Shown: one piece after another, positions 1 through 7,711 of the stretch
Numbering within the stretch: the stretch's first letter is position 1
Layout of the letters: each line of letters opens with the position of its first letter
NCBI GenBank assembly: GCA_050330055.1
Contig: JBHJOF010000204.1
Location: 1 to 30,400 of the forward strand
Length of the DNA: 30,400 nt
Direction of reading: 5' to 3'
Source of the DNA: JBHJOF01 sp050330055
GTDB lineage: Bacteria; Pseudomonadota; Alphaproteobacteria; Kiloniellales; JAKSDN01
Program-made: the position numbers and the translations under genes
The notes under the pieces: model-generated
Told to the model about the DNA's origin: nothing
The model's database searches: none
Seen by the model: only the letters and a program-made list of their open reading frames with translations

Positions 1-1512
1 CGGCGCGGCTTCAAGCACGTCAGCGGACTGGATCGCTCTCGCTATCTGATCCGGCTGGCCAAGCGCCGAGCCGACCAGCGGGAGTCCGAGGCGCTCTCCA
101 TTCTCGTGCCTCACCTGTGGAACGAATCCCTGGCGCTGTTTACCGCTGTGGCGCTGCATCGCCGCTATGCGGCGGGCCAAAAGACCGTTGTTCCGTCACC
201 GCGCCACCGCCTCCTCAAAGGCTTGGCGAACGGGGAGATGCCGCCGTCCCGGCTCCTGGCGACGCTCGCCAAGGGGCCGGCCCGGCCGAGTCGCCTCCGC
301 GCGCCGCTGCGCCTTGCACGCGGGGTGCTCGTCCGCGATAGCATAAGCCGGCTGCGACTCTCACGCCTCGACCTCAAGCGAGACATCGTCACCAATAGCG
401 TCACCTCGCTCATCCAGGCCAATGCGCGCGCCTGCGGCGAGCCGGTCACCTATCGAGGCTCGCATGAGTGGTTCGCCGGCCTCGACCAGGCAGACATCAG
501 TGCCGCTCGATCCAAAGCACCGCCGTCGGATGTCGATGACGACCTGCTTCGCGTCACGGCAGACGCCTTTGCAGCGGGCGGAGAGGAGCTGCCCCAATCT
601 GCCGCAGGCTATATCCGGCGCTACACCGCCGACGCACTGGCCGCTATCGGATGTCACGTGCGACGGCTTGAAGCGGTTCCGGAGAGGCTGCCGGCGCGGC
701 TCTGGACTGGCGCTGGCAGCGACCCCTGGACACGAATGCTGCGACATGTGACCCGCCGCTTCAACGGCGAGGTGACAGGGCACGATCATGGCCCGGGAGC
801 GGGCTATACTACCTCCATACAGAAGACCCTCATCGACTTCGAAGCCTGCAATCACTTTATCACCATGACGCCTGGCCAGGCCGAAGGCTACGCGCGTTGG
901 GTCTTTCGCCGTGACCTGCTGATTCAGCCTGAGCCGCCGTCCTTCGAGGCGCGTCGCACGCGCTGGAGCTTGCGCCGATACGGGCCTGTAGATCGGCCCG
1001 TGCGCACGGTAATGCTTGTCGCGGGTGAGTATACGGCGGAGATGATGCGGGGATTGCCGCTGCTTCCCGATCCTGTCGTCGTAGATTGGCACGCGCGCCT
1101 CTTTGCCAGGCTGCGAGGATGGGACTACGAGGTTCTGTTCAAGCCGCATCCTGACAGCGACGGGGCGCCGCCGCCGGGATTCGCGGCGCTGCTCGGGCAG
1201 GCGCCTCTATGCGAGCCGTTCGAAGCGGCGGTCGATCGGGCGGACGTGATTCTGTTCGACTGGCCCCGAACGACAACCTTCGCGTCGGCAATGCTGTGCG
1301 GCAAGCCGATGGTGCTGGTTGACTTCGGCTTGGGCTTCTTCGTCGAGGAAGCACAGCAGCTTCTCCGCCGCCGATGCGCCGTTGTTGCGGGACGGTTCAG
1401 CGATGACAACCGATGCCATACCGACTGGACAGAGCTGCGGGCCGCCATAGAGCAGGCGCCCGCGCTGATGGATGGCGAGTTTGAGTCCTGCTACTTCGGT
1501 GGTGATCTATGA
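1..1512 (+). CDS. Putative GT-B-type glycosyltransferase / capsule-synthesis-like protein, 5' truncated by window edge
   Basis: The reading frame is open from base 1 to the TGA at 1510-1512, with no convincing start inside the window (GTG at 106 has sequence-like coding upstream of it), so the gene almost certainly begins before the window. The visible C-terminal half looks like the second Rossmann domain of capsule-synthesis or CDP-glycerol-transferase-like GT-B proteins. It has an HDHG segment at about 781-792, a KPHP motif at 1141-1152, then a stretch reading roughly 'ADVILFDWPRTTTFASAMLCGKP', which resembles the 'suspected victim of mislocation' pattern used to bind a nucleotide-sugar. 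The role is inferred as sugar transfer or polysaccharide assembly at the cytoplasmic face. The N-terminal part is not recognised. The next gene follows after about 40 bases on the same strand. Base use here looks less G+C-rich than in the operon from 2786 on. The exact family is uncertain. Confidence 0.6.
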   Translation, partial: RRGFKHVSGLDRSRYLIRLAKRRADQRESEALSILVPHLWNESLALFTAVALHRRYAAGQKTVVPSPRHRLLKGLANGEMPPSRLLATLAKGPARPSRLRAPLRLARGVLVRDSISRLRLSRLDLKRDIVTNSVTSLIQANARACGEPVTYRGSHEWFAGLDQADISAARSKAPPSDVDDDLLRVTADAFAAGGEELPQSAAGYIRRYTADALAAIGCHVRRLEAVPERLPARLWTGAGSDPWTRMLRHVTRRFNGEVTGHDHGPGAGYTTSIQKTLIDFEACNHFITMTPGQAEGYARWVFRRDLLIQPEPPSFEARRTRWSLRRYGPVDRPVRTVMLVAGEYTAEMMRGLPLLPDPVVVDWHARLFARLRGWDYEVLFKPHPDSDGAPPPGFAALLGQAPLCEPFEAAVDRADVILFDWPRTTTFASAMLCGKPMVLVDFGLGFFVEEAQQLLRRRCAVVAGRFSDDNRCHTDWTELRAAIEQAPALMDGEFESCYFGGDL

Positions 1513-1551
1513 CGCTTGGATCCGGTAGCGGGGAATCCTGATCGGCGAGAC

Positions 1552-2730
1552 ATGACGGCATCGCCCCAGATCATTGCAGGCGGCCTGGGCTGGGCCCAGC
1601 GCGGGCGCGGACGCAGCTATGACCTGGCCGCGAACCGCTTTCCGCGTCATACCGACTTGGTGACGCGCATCGAGGCGCATCATGTGATACGCGGTCTCGT
1701 CCCCGGCCTGTGGCTCGATATCGGCGCGGGGACGGGGCGCCTCGCCAGGCCGCTGGCTGCGCGTCGGGGTGCAAGCATCGTCGCGTTCGACCCGTCTTTC
1801 GACATGCTCTTCCACGGCATGGGCGAGCGCCCACCTGAGCAACGGGATTGGCCGCGTCTGGTAGCCGGGCTTTCAAGCGATAGCCTGCCATTCCGCGACG
1901 GCGTATTCGATGGGGCCTATTGCTTTGGCGTCCTCAACCGCTTCGGCAACTGGCGGCGAATCGTCGCACCGGTTCACGCGGTGCTGAAGCCCGGAGCGCG
2001 ATTCGTGTTCAACAACCGCTGCCTCGATGCAATCAGGCTGTCCGGCGACCATCGTCCGCCGGACTACGGCTATATCGAGCAGGCCTCCTTCCAGGAAACC
2101 CTGGCATCCCTGGGCCTGACGGTCGTGACGGCAATGCCGGCGCACCTCCTGTCTCCCGGCTTCCTCCTGGGCTGGTGGCGGAAAGAGCGGCAGCTCGGCG
2201 GGGAGCACCATGCAGTAGCCAACTTTGCGCTGAGGCAGTGGCTGGAAGGCACGCTTGCGCGGCTTGGCGATCTGGAGGACTGGATCAGGCTCGAGATGGC
2301 GCTCGCAGAGTGCCTGCCGCTTGAGTCGGCCATGCAGACCGTTTTCGTGACCCTTCCGTCGAACGGCGGTTCGCAGGACGTAGAGCGCTGGACGGCGCCC
2401 GAAAGGGGGCGGGACTGCGCGGCGCGCCTAGAGTCAATCTTGCGGGGCTCGGATGCCGCACCGCTCATGGCCAATGAGTCCTGTCTTCGTTTGCTCTGCC
2501 TTCTGGCGCCCGTACTCGACCACGCCGCAGGCGAGAAAGACTTCCTCGTTCGCGTGCTGCCTGACCGTCGCCATGCCATCGGGAGCCATGTCAACGAGAT
2601 CATGGCATGCATGACGCCGTCGTTCGCCCTCAGGATGCGCTACGAGGCGCTGGTTCAGGGCCGGACCTTCGGCCAAAGGGCAAGGAGCGCGGTCGTCCGG
2701 TTCCAGGATCTCTGGGCCGGCGAGAAGTGA
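1552..2730 (+). CDS. Class I SAM-dependent methyltransferase with long C-terminal extension
   Basis: The protein is 392 residues from the ATG at 1552. A TTG at 1516 would add 12 residues, but it has no better ribosome site. The SAM-binding glycine motif LDIGAGTGRL lies at residues 55-64, and the acidic residue ending strand 2 is D80 (VAFDPS). Further on, 'LKPGARFVFNN' is a normal post-motif III segment. The methyltransferase domain fills about the first 200 residues. The remaining ~190 residues are not recognised and have no membrane segments. The substrate is unknown; given the neighbours, a glycan or glycan precursor is likely. It is separated from the synthase operon that follows by about 55 bases. 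Confidence 0.75.
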   Translation: MTASPQIIAGGLGWAQRGRGRSYDLAANRFPRHTDLVTRIEAHHVIRGLVPGLWLDIGAGTGRLARPLAARRGASIVAFDPSFDMLFHGMGERPPEQRDWPRLVAGLSSDSLPFRDGVFDGAYCFGVLNRFGNWRRIVAPVHAVLKPGARFVFNNRCLDAIRLSGDHRPPDYGYIEQASFQETLASLGLTVVTAMPAHLLSPGFLLGWWRKERQLGGEHHAVANFALRQWLEGTLARLGDLEDWIRLEMALAECLPLESAMQTVFVTLPSNGGSQDVERWTAPERGRDCAARLESILRGSDAAPLMANESCLRLLCLLAPVLDHAAGEKDFLVRVLPDRRHAIGSHVNEIMACMTPSFALRMRYEALVQGRTFGQRARSAVVRFQDLWAGEK

Positions 2731-2732
2731 GT

Positions 2733-2745
2733 CTGCCGGCGGCAG
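2733..2745 (+). repeat. Short inverted repeat between the methyltransferase and neuB-like gene
   Basis: CTGCC and GGCAG form a 5-bp stem around a 3-base loop, 2 bases after the upstream stop codon. No T-run follows, so it is not a textbook intrinsic terminator. It is the only dyad I see in the 55-base gap that precedes the operon starting at 2786. It could mark an attenuator or mRNA end, or be chance in G+C-rich DNA. Confidence 0.25.
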
Positions 2746-2785
2746 GGGAAGGAAGCACGCTATCCTTGAAAGAAGCGGAGACGTG

Positions 2786-3835
2786 ATGGCTGGTCAGCTG
2801 GTTATCGACGGCAGGGTCGTGAACGACGAGTCCGATTGCTATGTGATCGCGGAGATAGGTCATAACCATCAGGGCGAACTGGAGAAATGCCAGCAGCTCT
2901 TCGTTGCCGCCAAGGAGGCCGGTGCCAGCGCGGTCAAGCTGCAGAAGCGGCACAACCGGTCGCTCTTCACTCGCGCCATGTACGAGCAGCCCTACAACAG
3001 CGAGAACGCCTTTGCGCCCACCTATGGCGAGCACCGCGAGTATTTGGAGTTCGACCGGGAGCAGTATCTTGCCCTGAAGGCCTTTGCGAAGGAGCTGGGC
3101 ATCACCTTCTTCGCCACGGCCTTCGACGTTCCGAGCGCCGACTTCCTGCAGGCGCTGGACATGCCCGCCTTCAAGATTGCCTCCGGCGACCTGCGCAACA
3201 TTCCGCTGATGCGCCACGTGGCGGCCTTCGGCAAGCCCATGATCGTCAGCACCGGCGGCGGCTCCCTGGACGACGTGCAGCGCGCCTACGACGCGATCAT
3301 GCCGATCAACTCCCAGCTCTGCGTTCTGCAGTGCACGGCCAGCTATCCCTGCGAGGTCGAAAAGCTCAACCTCCGTGTCATAGAGACCTTCCGACGGGTG
3401 TTCCCCGATGTCGTGGTCGGCCTCTCGTCGCACGACAACGGCATCGCCATGCCGCTGGTCGCCTACATGCTGGGGGCGCGGGTGGTCGAGAAGCACTTCA
3501 CGCTCAACCGCGCCTGGAAGGGCACCGATCACGCCTTCTCGCTGGCGCCCGACGGCCTGCGCCGGATGGTGCGCGACCTGCATCGGGCGCGCACGGCGCT
3601 GGGCGACGGAAACAAGCGGACGCTGCCCGAGGAGGAGGTGCCGCTCACGAAGATGGGTAAGAAGCTGGTGGCGGCCCGCAATCTGCCGTCGGGACACGCG
3701 CTCACCGCATCCGACATCCTCATCAAGTCGCCCGGCGATGGCCTGCCGCCTTACTATCTGGATGAGGTGATCGGCCGCCGCCTTGCCAAAGCTCTGGCCG
3801 AGGACGAGGACATCCAGCTCGAAAGCCTGCAGTGA
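2786..3835 (+). CDS. neuB: NeuB-family ulosonic acid synthase (sialic/KDN/legionaminic-type)
   Basis: The family condenses phosphoenolpyruvate with a hexose-type aldose (ManNAc or a relative) to a 9-carbon 3-deoxy-ulosonic acid in the cytoplasm. The 349-residue protein starts at ATG 2786, with GGAG at 2777-2780; the GTG just before it is too close to that site. The TIM-barrel domain (about 1-285) carries IAEIGHNHQG (21-30), KIASGD (130-135) and the two metal-type histidines in SSHDNG (H216) and EKHFTL (H237), followed by KGTDHAFSL. A C-terminal SAF (antifreeze-like) domain spans about 288-349. In that domain the usual K-R-P-G segment reads K314-S-P-G, so the arginine that contacts the N-acetyl sugar in sialic acid synthases is a serine. 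No UDP-GlcNAc 2-epimerase (neuC) is in the window. The gene overlaps the HAD phosphatase by four bases (GTGA). The family is sure; the exact product is not. Confidence 0.9.
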   Translation: MAGQLVIDGRVVNDESDCYVIAEIGHNHQGELEKCQQLFVAAKEAGASAVKLQKRHNRSLFTRAMYEQPYNSENAFAPTYGEHREYLEFDREQYLALKAFAKELGITFFATAFDVPSADFLQALDMPAFKIASGDLRNIPLMRHVAAFGKPMIVSTGGGSLDDVQRAYDAIMPINSQLCVLQCTASYPCEVEKLNLRVIETFRRVFPDVVVGLSSHDNGIAMPLVAYMLGARVVEKHFTLNRAWKGTDHAFSLAPDGLRRMVRDLHRARTALGDGNKRTLPEEEVPLTKMGKKLVAARNLPSGHALTASDILIKSPGDGLPPYYLDEVIGRRLAKALAEDEDIQLESLQ

Positions 3836-4356
3836 AGGCCGCGCCCCGCTTTCGCCCTGACGCTGGCCTCGCCGAGGCGATCCGCCGGACCCGGCTGATC
3901 GTCTTCGACTTCGATGGAGTCTTCACCGACAACATGGTCTACGTCTTCGAGGATGGCCGGGAAGCCGTGCGCTGCTGGCGCTCGGACGGGCTGGGCTTGG
4001 CCCGTCTGCGACAGGCGGGCCTGGACATGACCGTGGTGTCGACCGAGACCAACCCGGTGGTGGCCGCCCGCTGCCGCAAGCTCAAGCTCGACTGTCTCCA
4101 AGGCTGCGAGGATAAGGGCGCCGCGCTGACCGGATTGCTCGCCCGGCGCGGCCTCGAGGCGGAACAGGCGACCTACGTCGGCAACGACATCAACGACGAG
4201 GCCTGCCTGCGCCTGGTCGGCCTGCCCATCGTGGTGGCCGATGCCCATCCCGATGTGCTTGGCCTGGCGCGCTACGTCACCAGGGCGCCGGGCGGCCGCG
4301 GTGCCGTGCGCGAGGTCTGCGACCTTTTCCACCAGGTGCTGGCCGAAGTGCCATGA
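3832..4356 (+). CDS. KdsC-like HAD phosphatase (ulosonic acid phosphate phosphatase)
   Basis: This 174-residue protein is a minimal, cap-less HAD phosphatase of the KdsC / KDN-9-phosphatase type, which removes phosphate from 3-deoxy-ulosonate phosphates. Motif I is DFDGVFTDN (nucleophile D26, acid/base D28), motif II is S70-T71, the motif III lysine is K95, and motif IV is GNDINDE with D119 and D122. The C-terminal GGRGAVREV segment is also typical of KdsC. The gene starts at GTG 3832, overlapping the neuB stop as GTGA, and ends in an ATGA overlap with the SDR gene. Translation is therefore very likely coupled with NeuB. The pairing suggests that NeuB makes a phosphorylated product, as in KDN synthesis by a KDN-9-P synthase and phosphatase. 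A housekeeping KdsC for Kdo is the alternative, but the tight coupling to neuB argues against it. Confidence 0.85.
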   Translation: MKAAPRFRPDAGLAEAIRRTRLIVFDFDGVFTDNMVYVFEDGREAVRCWRSDGLGLARLRQAGLDMTVVSTETNPVVAARCRKLKLDCLQGCEDKGAALTGLLARRGLEAEQATYVGNDINDEACLRLVGLPIVVADAHPDVLGLARYVTRAPGGRGAVREVCDLFHQVLAEVP

Positions 4357-5171
4357 GCAGCGATCCGTTGTTCGACCTTGCGGGCCGGGTGGTCGTCGTC
4401 ACCGGCGGCCTGGGCCAGCTCGGCCGGTCCTACACGCGGGCCCTGCTGGCTCGCGGCGCCAAAGTCGCCATCATCGAGAACCGGGGCAGCGAAGCCGATC
4501 TCTCAGGCGCCTTCCCCGAGGCCGACCGCGACCGGCTTATGCTGGCCGGGGCGGATGTGACCGGTCGCGGCACCATAGAGCAAGCCTTGGGCACTATCGT
4601 CGAGCGCTGGGAGGTGCCCGCCGGCCTGATCAACAACGCGGCGCTCGACTCGCCGCCCGACGCGCCGGCCGAGGAGAACGGCCCCTTCGAGGATTATCCC
4701 GAGGCCTCCTGGGACCGAGTCATGGCGGTCAACGCCAAGGGCACCTTCCTCTGCTGCCAGGTCATCGGCGGCGCCATGGCCAAGGCCGGGCGAGGCTCGA
4801 TCGTCAATATCGGCTCGATCTATGGGCTCGTTTCGCCGGACCAGAGGATCTATGACTTCCGCCGCGCGCAGGGTGAGACCTTCTTCAAGCCGGTGGCCTA
4901 TTCCGCCTCCAAGTCGGCGCTCTACGCCTTCACGCGCTATCTCGCCACCTACTGGGCGCCGCGCGGCCTGCGCGTCAACATGCTGACGCTGGCGGGCGTC
5001 TTCAACGATCAGCCGGCAGCGTTTCTCGAGCCCTATTGCAGCAAGGTGCCGCTCGGCCGCATGGCGCGGCCCGACGAGTACGACGGCGCCGTGGTCTTTC
5101 TCCTGTCCGAGGCATCATCTTACATGACGGGCGCCAATCTCGTGCTCGACGGCGGCTGGACCGCCTGGTGA
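4353..5171 (+). CDS. Short-chain dehydrogenase/reductase, PtmA-like
   Basis: This is a 272-residue classical SDR. The cofactor motif TGGLGQLG lies at 17-24, NNAA at 94-97, the catalytic serine is S155, and Y183-S-A-S-K187 is the active-site pair. The C-terminal segment SYMTGANLVLDGGWTAW closely resembles, as I recall, the flagellin-modification protein PtmA, an SDR that accompanies nonulosonic acid synthesis clusters. It contains a longer loop (about 158-180) between the serine and the tyrosine, as in that subfamily. It probably oxidises or reduces a sugar or sugar acid with NAD(P). It starts in an ATGA overlap with the HAD gene and is followed after 4 bases by the aldehyde dehydrogenase, so the four genes form one translational unit. 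The substrate cannot be read from the sequence. Confidence 0.85.
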   Translation: MSSDPLFDLAGRVVVVTGGLGQLGRSYTRALLARGAKVAIIENRGSEADLSGAFPEADRDRLMLAGADVTGRGTIEQALGTIVERWEVPAGLINNAALDSPPDAPAEENGPFEDYPEASWDRVMAVNAKGTFLCCQVIGGAMAKAGRGSIVNIGSIYGLVSPDQRIYDFRRAQGETFFKPVAYSASKSALYAFTRYLATYWAPRGLRVNMLTLAGVFNDQPAAFLEPYCSKVPLGRMARPDEYDGAVVFLLSEASSYMTGANLVLDGGWTAW

Positions 5172-5175
5172 TGCC

Positions 5176-6645
5176 ATGACGAAGCCTGTCCCCGACGCCA
5201 TACCGAACTGGATCGCCGGCGAGGAGGCGGCCGCGGCCGGCGGTGCGGCCCTCGACAAGCTCAGCCCGCACGACGGCGTGCTGTTGTCGCGCCTGGCCCG
5301 CTCAGGCACAGCGGAGGTGGCGGCTGCGGTCGGCGCCGCGCGTGATGCTTTCCCGGTCTGGTCCGCCCTGCCGGCGGTCAAGCGGGGCGGCATTCTGCAC
5401 GACGTCGCCGTTGCCCTCAGCGCGCGGGCGGACGAGATGGCGCGCACCGTTGCCCTCGAGACCGGCAAGTCTCCCAGGGAGGCCCTGGGCGAGACCATGG
5501 GCGCCGTGCAGCAGGGCATCTTCATGGCGGGGGAGGGCATGCGGCTCTACGGCCGCACCACGACCAGCGCCGTGGCCGGGCGGCAATCCATGACCGTGCG
5601 CTGTCCGCTCGGCATTGCGGGGCTGATCATCGCCGCCAACACGCCGATCGCCAATGTGGCCTGGAAGGTCTTCCCGGCCCTGATCTGCGGCAACACGGCG
5701 GTGCTCAAGGCGCCCGAAGACACGCCTGCGACCGCCTGGCTGTTCGCGCGCATCGCGCACGACGCGGGGCTGCCGCCCGGCGTGCTGAACGTGATCCAGG
5801 GGCTCGGGCCGGAAGCCGGCGCGCCGCTGGTCGAGCACCCGGAGGTGGCGGTCATCAGCTTCACCGGCTCGACCGCGGTCGGCCGCCAGATCGCGCGCGT
5901 CGCCGCCGACCGCTTGGCCAAGGTCTCGCTCGAGCTGGGCGGCAAGAACGCCCTGGTGGTCTGCGACGATGCCGACCTGGACAACGCCGTCAACTGGGCC
6001 CAGCTCTCGGCCTTCTCCAATGCGGGCCAGCGCTGTGCCGCCGGCAGCCGCATCGTCGTCTTCGATGCCGTATACGAGCGCTTCCGCGACCAGCTGGTCG
6101 CCAAGGCCAAGTCGCTCAAGCTCGGACCCACCGACGCCGACGACCTGGGCCCGGTGATCAACGAACGGCAGCTCGAGGCCATGCTGGCGGCTCTCGAGCG
6201 CGCCCGGGGGGAGGGTGCGACCGTCCTCTGCGGCGGCGAGCGGCTGGCGGACCCGGCCCATGCCAAGGGCTGCTACCTGGCGCCCACGGTCATCGAGGGC
6301 GTAGACCCGCGCTCGGAGCTCTCGACCTGCGAGCTCTTCGGGCCGGTCACCAACCTCTACCGGGTGCGCGACCTCGCCGAGGCGGTCGCCTTGACCAATG
6401 CGTCGCCCTACGGGCTGACGGCGGCGATCCACACGCGCAGCTTCGATCGGGCCATGACCTTCGTTTCCAAGGTGGAGACCGGCGTCGTCTCGGTGAACGG
6501 CGGCACCTACGGTTCCGAGCCGCACATGCCCTTCGGCGGCCTGAAGCAGTCCGGCAACGGCTCGCGCGAACCCGGCACTGAGGCCCTCGATGTCTACTCG
6601 AGCCTGAAGAACGTCTATCTCAACGTGAATGCTGTCAGTGCGTGA
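5176..6645 (+). CDS. NAD(P)-dependent aldehyde dehydrogenase
   Basis: The protein has 489 residues, the normal length for the ALDH superfamily. The catalytic general base is E253 in LELGGKN and the nucleophile is C287 in SNAGQRCAAG. The oxyanion asparagine is N155, but within IIAANTPIAN rather than the usual PWNFP. The cofactor-site lysine is K178 in VLKAPEDTP, and FTGSTAVG (about 229-236) follows. It oxidises an aldehyde to a carboxylate (or acts in the CoA-independent direction). In this operon the substrate may be a sugar aldehyde or a terminally oxidised ulosonic acid; that is an inference. It sits 4 bases after the SDR gene, and its last codons overlap the start of rfbB, so it is coupled on both sides. 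Confidence 0.88.
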   Translation: MTKPVPDAIPNWIAGEEAAAAGGAALDKLSPHDGVLLSRLARSGTAEVAAAVGAARDAFPVWSALPAVKRGGILHDVAVALSARADEMARTVALETGKSPREALGETMGAVQQGIFMAGEGMRLYGRTTTSAVAGRQSMTVRCPLGIAGLIIAANTPIANVAWKVFPALICGNTAVLKAPEDTPATAWLFARIAHDAGLPPGVLNVIQGLGPEAGAPLVEHPEVAVISFTGSTAVGRQIARVAADRLAKVSLELGGKNALVVCDDADLDNAVNWAQLSAFSNAGQRCAAGSRIVVFDAVYERFRDQLVAKAKSLKLGPTDADDLGPVINERQLEAMLAALERARGEGATVLCGGERLADPAHAKGCYLAPTVIEGVDPRSELSTCELFGPVTNLYRVRDLAEAVALTNASPYGLTAAIHTRSFDRAMTFVSKVETGVVSVNGGTYGSEPHMPFGGLKQSGNGSREPGTEALDVYSSLKNVYLNVNAVSA

Positions 6646-7711
6646 CGACCCGACAGTCCTGGTGACGGGAGGCGCCGGCTTCATCGGCTCTGCCCTGATC
6701 AGGCACCTGCTGGCCTCGACGCAGGCCCGGGTCGTCAACCTCGATCTCATGACCTACGCCGCCCATCCGGCGACCCTCGCCTCCTTCGACGGGCACGCGC
6801 GCTATGCCTTCGAGCAGGCCGACATTTGCGACGCGGCGGCCATGCGCCGGACTTTTGTGCACTACAAGCCCGACGGCGTCATTCATCTGGCGGCCGAGTC
6901 GCATGTCGACCGATCGATCGACGGGCCGGGCAGCTTCGTGCGGACCAACGTGGTGGGGACCTGCGTCCTGCTGGAGACCGCGCTGGCCCACTGGCGTTCG
7001 CTGGCCGCAGCGGAAAGGGAAGCCTTCCGCTTTCACCACGTTTCCACCGACGAGGTGTTCGGCACGCTGGGCAGCGATGGCCATTTTACCGAGGAAACAC
7101 CCTATGCTCCCAGCTCGCCCTATTCTGCGAGCAAGGCCTCGGCGGACCACTTCGTGCGCGCCTGGCACCGGACCTATGGCTTGCCGGTGGTGATCAGCAA
7201 CTGCTCGAACAACTACGGCCCCTACCAGTTCCCCGAGAAGCTCATCCCCCTGATGGTGATCAAGGCGCTGCAGGGAGAAATGCTGCCGGTCTATGGGCGC
7301 GGCGAGAACGTGCGGGACTGGCTCCACGTCGATGACCACGCCACGGCGCTTTGGACAGTCTTCCAACGTGGCGCGATCGGCGAAAGCTACAACGTGGGCG
7401 GCGGCTGCGAGCTCCGCAACATCGAGGTGGTACAGGAGATTTGCGCCGTTCTCGACGAGCTGCGCCCGGATGCGCCCCATCGGCCGCACAAGAATCTGGT
7501 CTCCTTCGTCGTCGACCGGCCGGGCCATGATCTGCGCTATGCGATCGACGGATCGAAGATCGCCCGCGAGCTGGGCTGGGCGCCGCAGGTCGAGTTCCGC
7601 GAGGGCCTGCGGGACACGGTGACCTGGTACCTGGACAACAGGGACTGGTGGCAGGCAATCCTCGACCGGACCTACCGCCTGCAACGCCTCGGCATCGCGG
7701 CGGACGGCTAG
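6629..7711 (+). CDS. rfbB: dTDP-glucose 4,6-dehydratase
   Basis: It converts dTDP-glucose to dTDP-4-keto-6-deoxyglucose with bound NAD, the branch point for dTDP-deoxysugars. The 360-residue protein has the Rossmann motif TGGAGFIG (13-20), the dehydratase triad STDEVFG (T140, D141, E142), YSASK (Y165, K169), NNYGPYQFPEK, and GRGENVRDWLHVDDH, all hallmarks of RmlB/RfbB. The ATG at 6629 overlaps the aldehyde dehydrogenase by 17 bases; a GTG at 6638 is an alternative start. It ends with TAG in the palindrome CTAG shared with the convergent rfbC stop. There is no room for a terminator between the two. Confidence 0.96.
   Translation: MLSVRDDPTVLVTGGAGFIGSALIRHLLASTQARVVNLDLMTYAAHPATLASFDGHARYAFEQADICDAAAMRRTFVHYKPDGVIHLAAESHVDRSIDGPGSFVRTNVVGTCVLLETALAHWRSLAAAEREAFRFHHVSTDEVFGTLGSDGHFTEETPYAPSSPYSASKASADHFVRAWHRTYGLPVVISNCSNNYGPYQFPEKLIPLMVIKALQGEMLPVYGRGENVRDWLHVDDHATALWTVFQRGAIGESYNVGGGCELRNIEVVQEICAVLDELRPDAPHRPHKNLVSFVVDRPGHDLRYAIDGSKIARELGWAPQVEFREGLRDTVTWYLDNRDWWQAILDRTYRLQRLGIAADG

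Noticed and set aside
2733..2760. Intrinsic terminator before the neuB-like gene
   Set aside because: The stem is only 5 bp and is followed by a purine-rich stretch, not a T-run.
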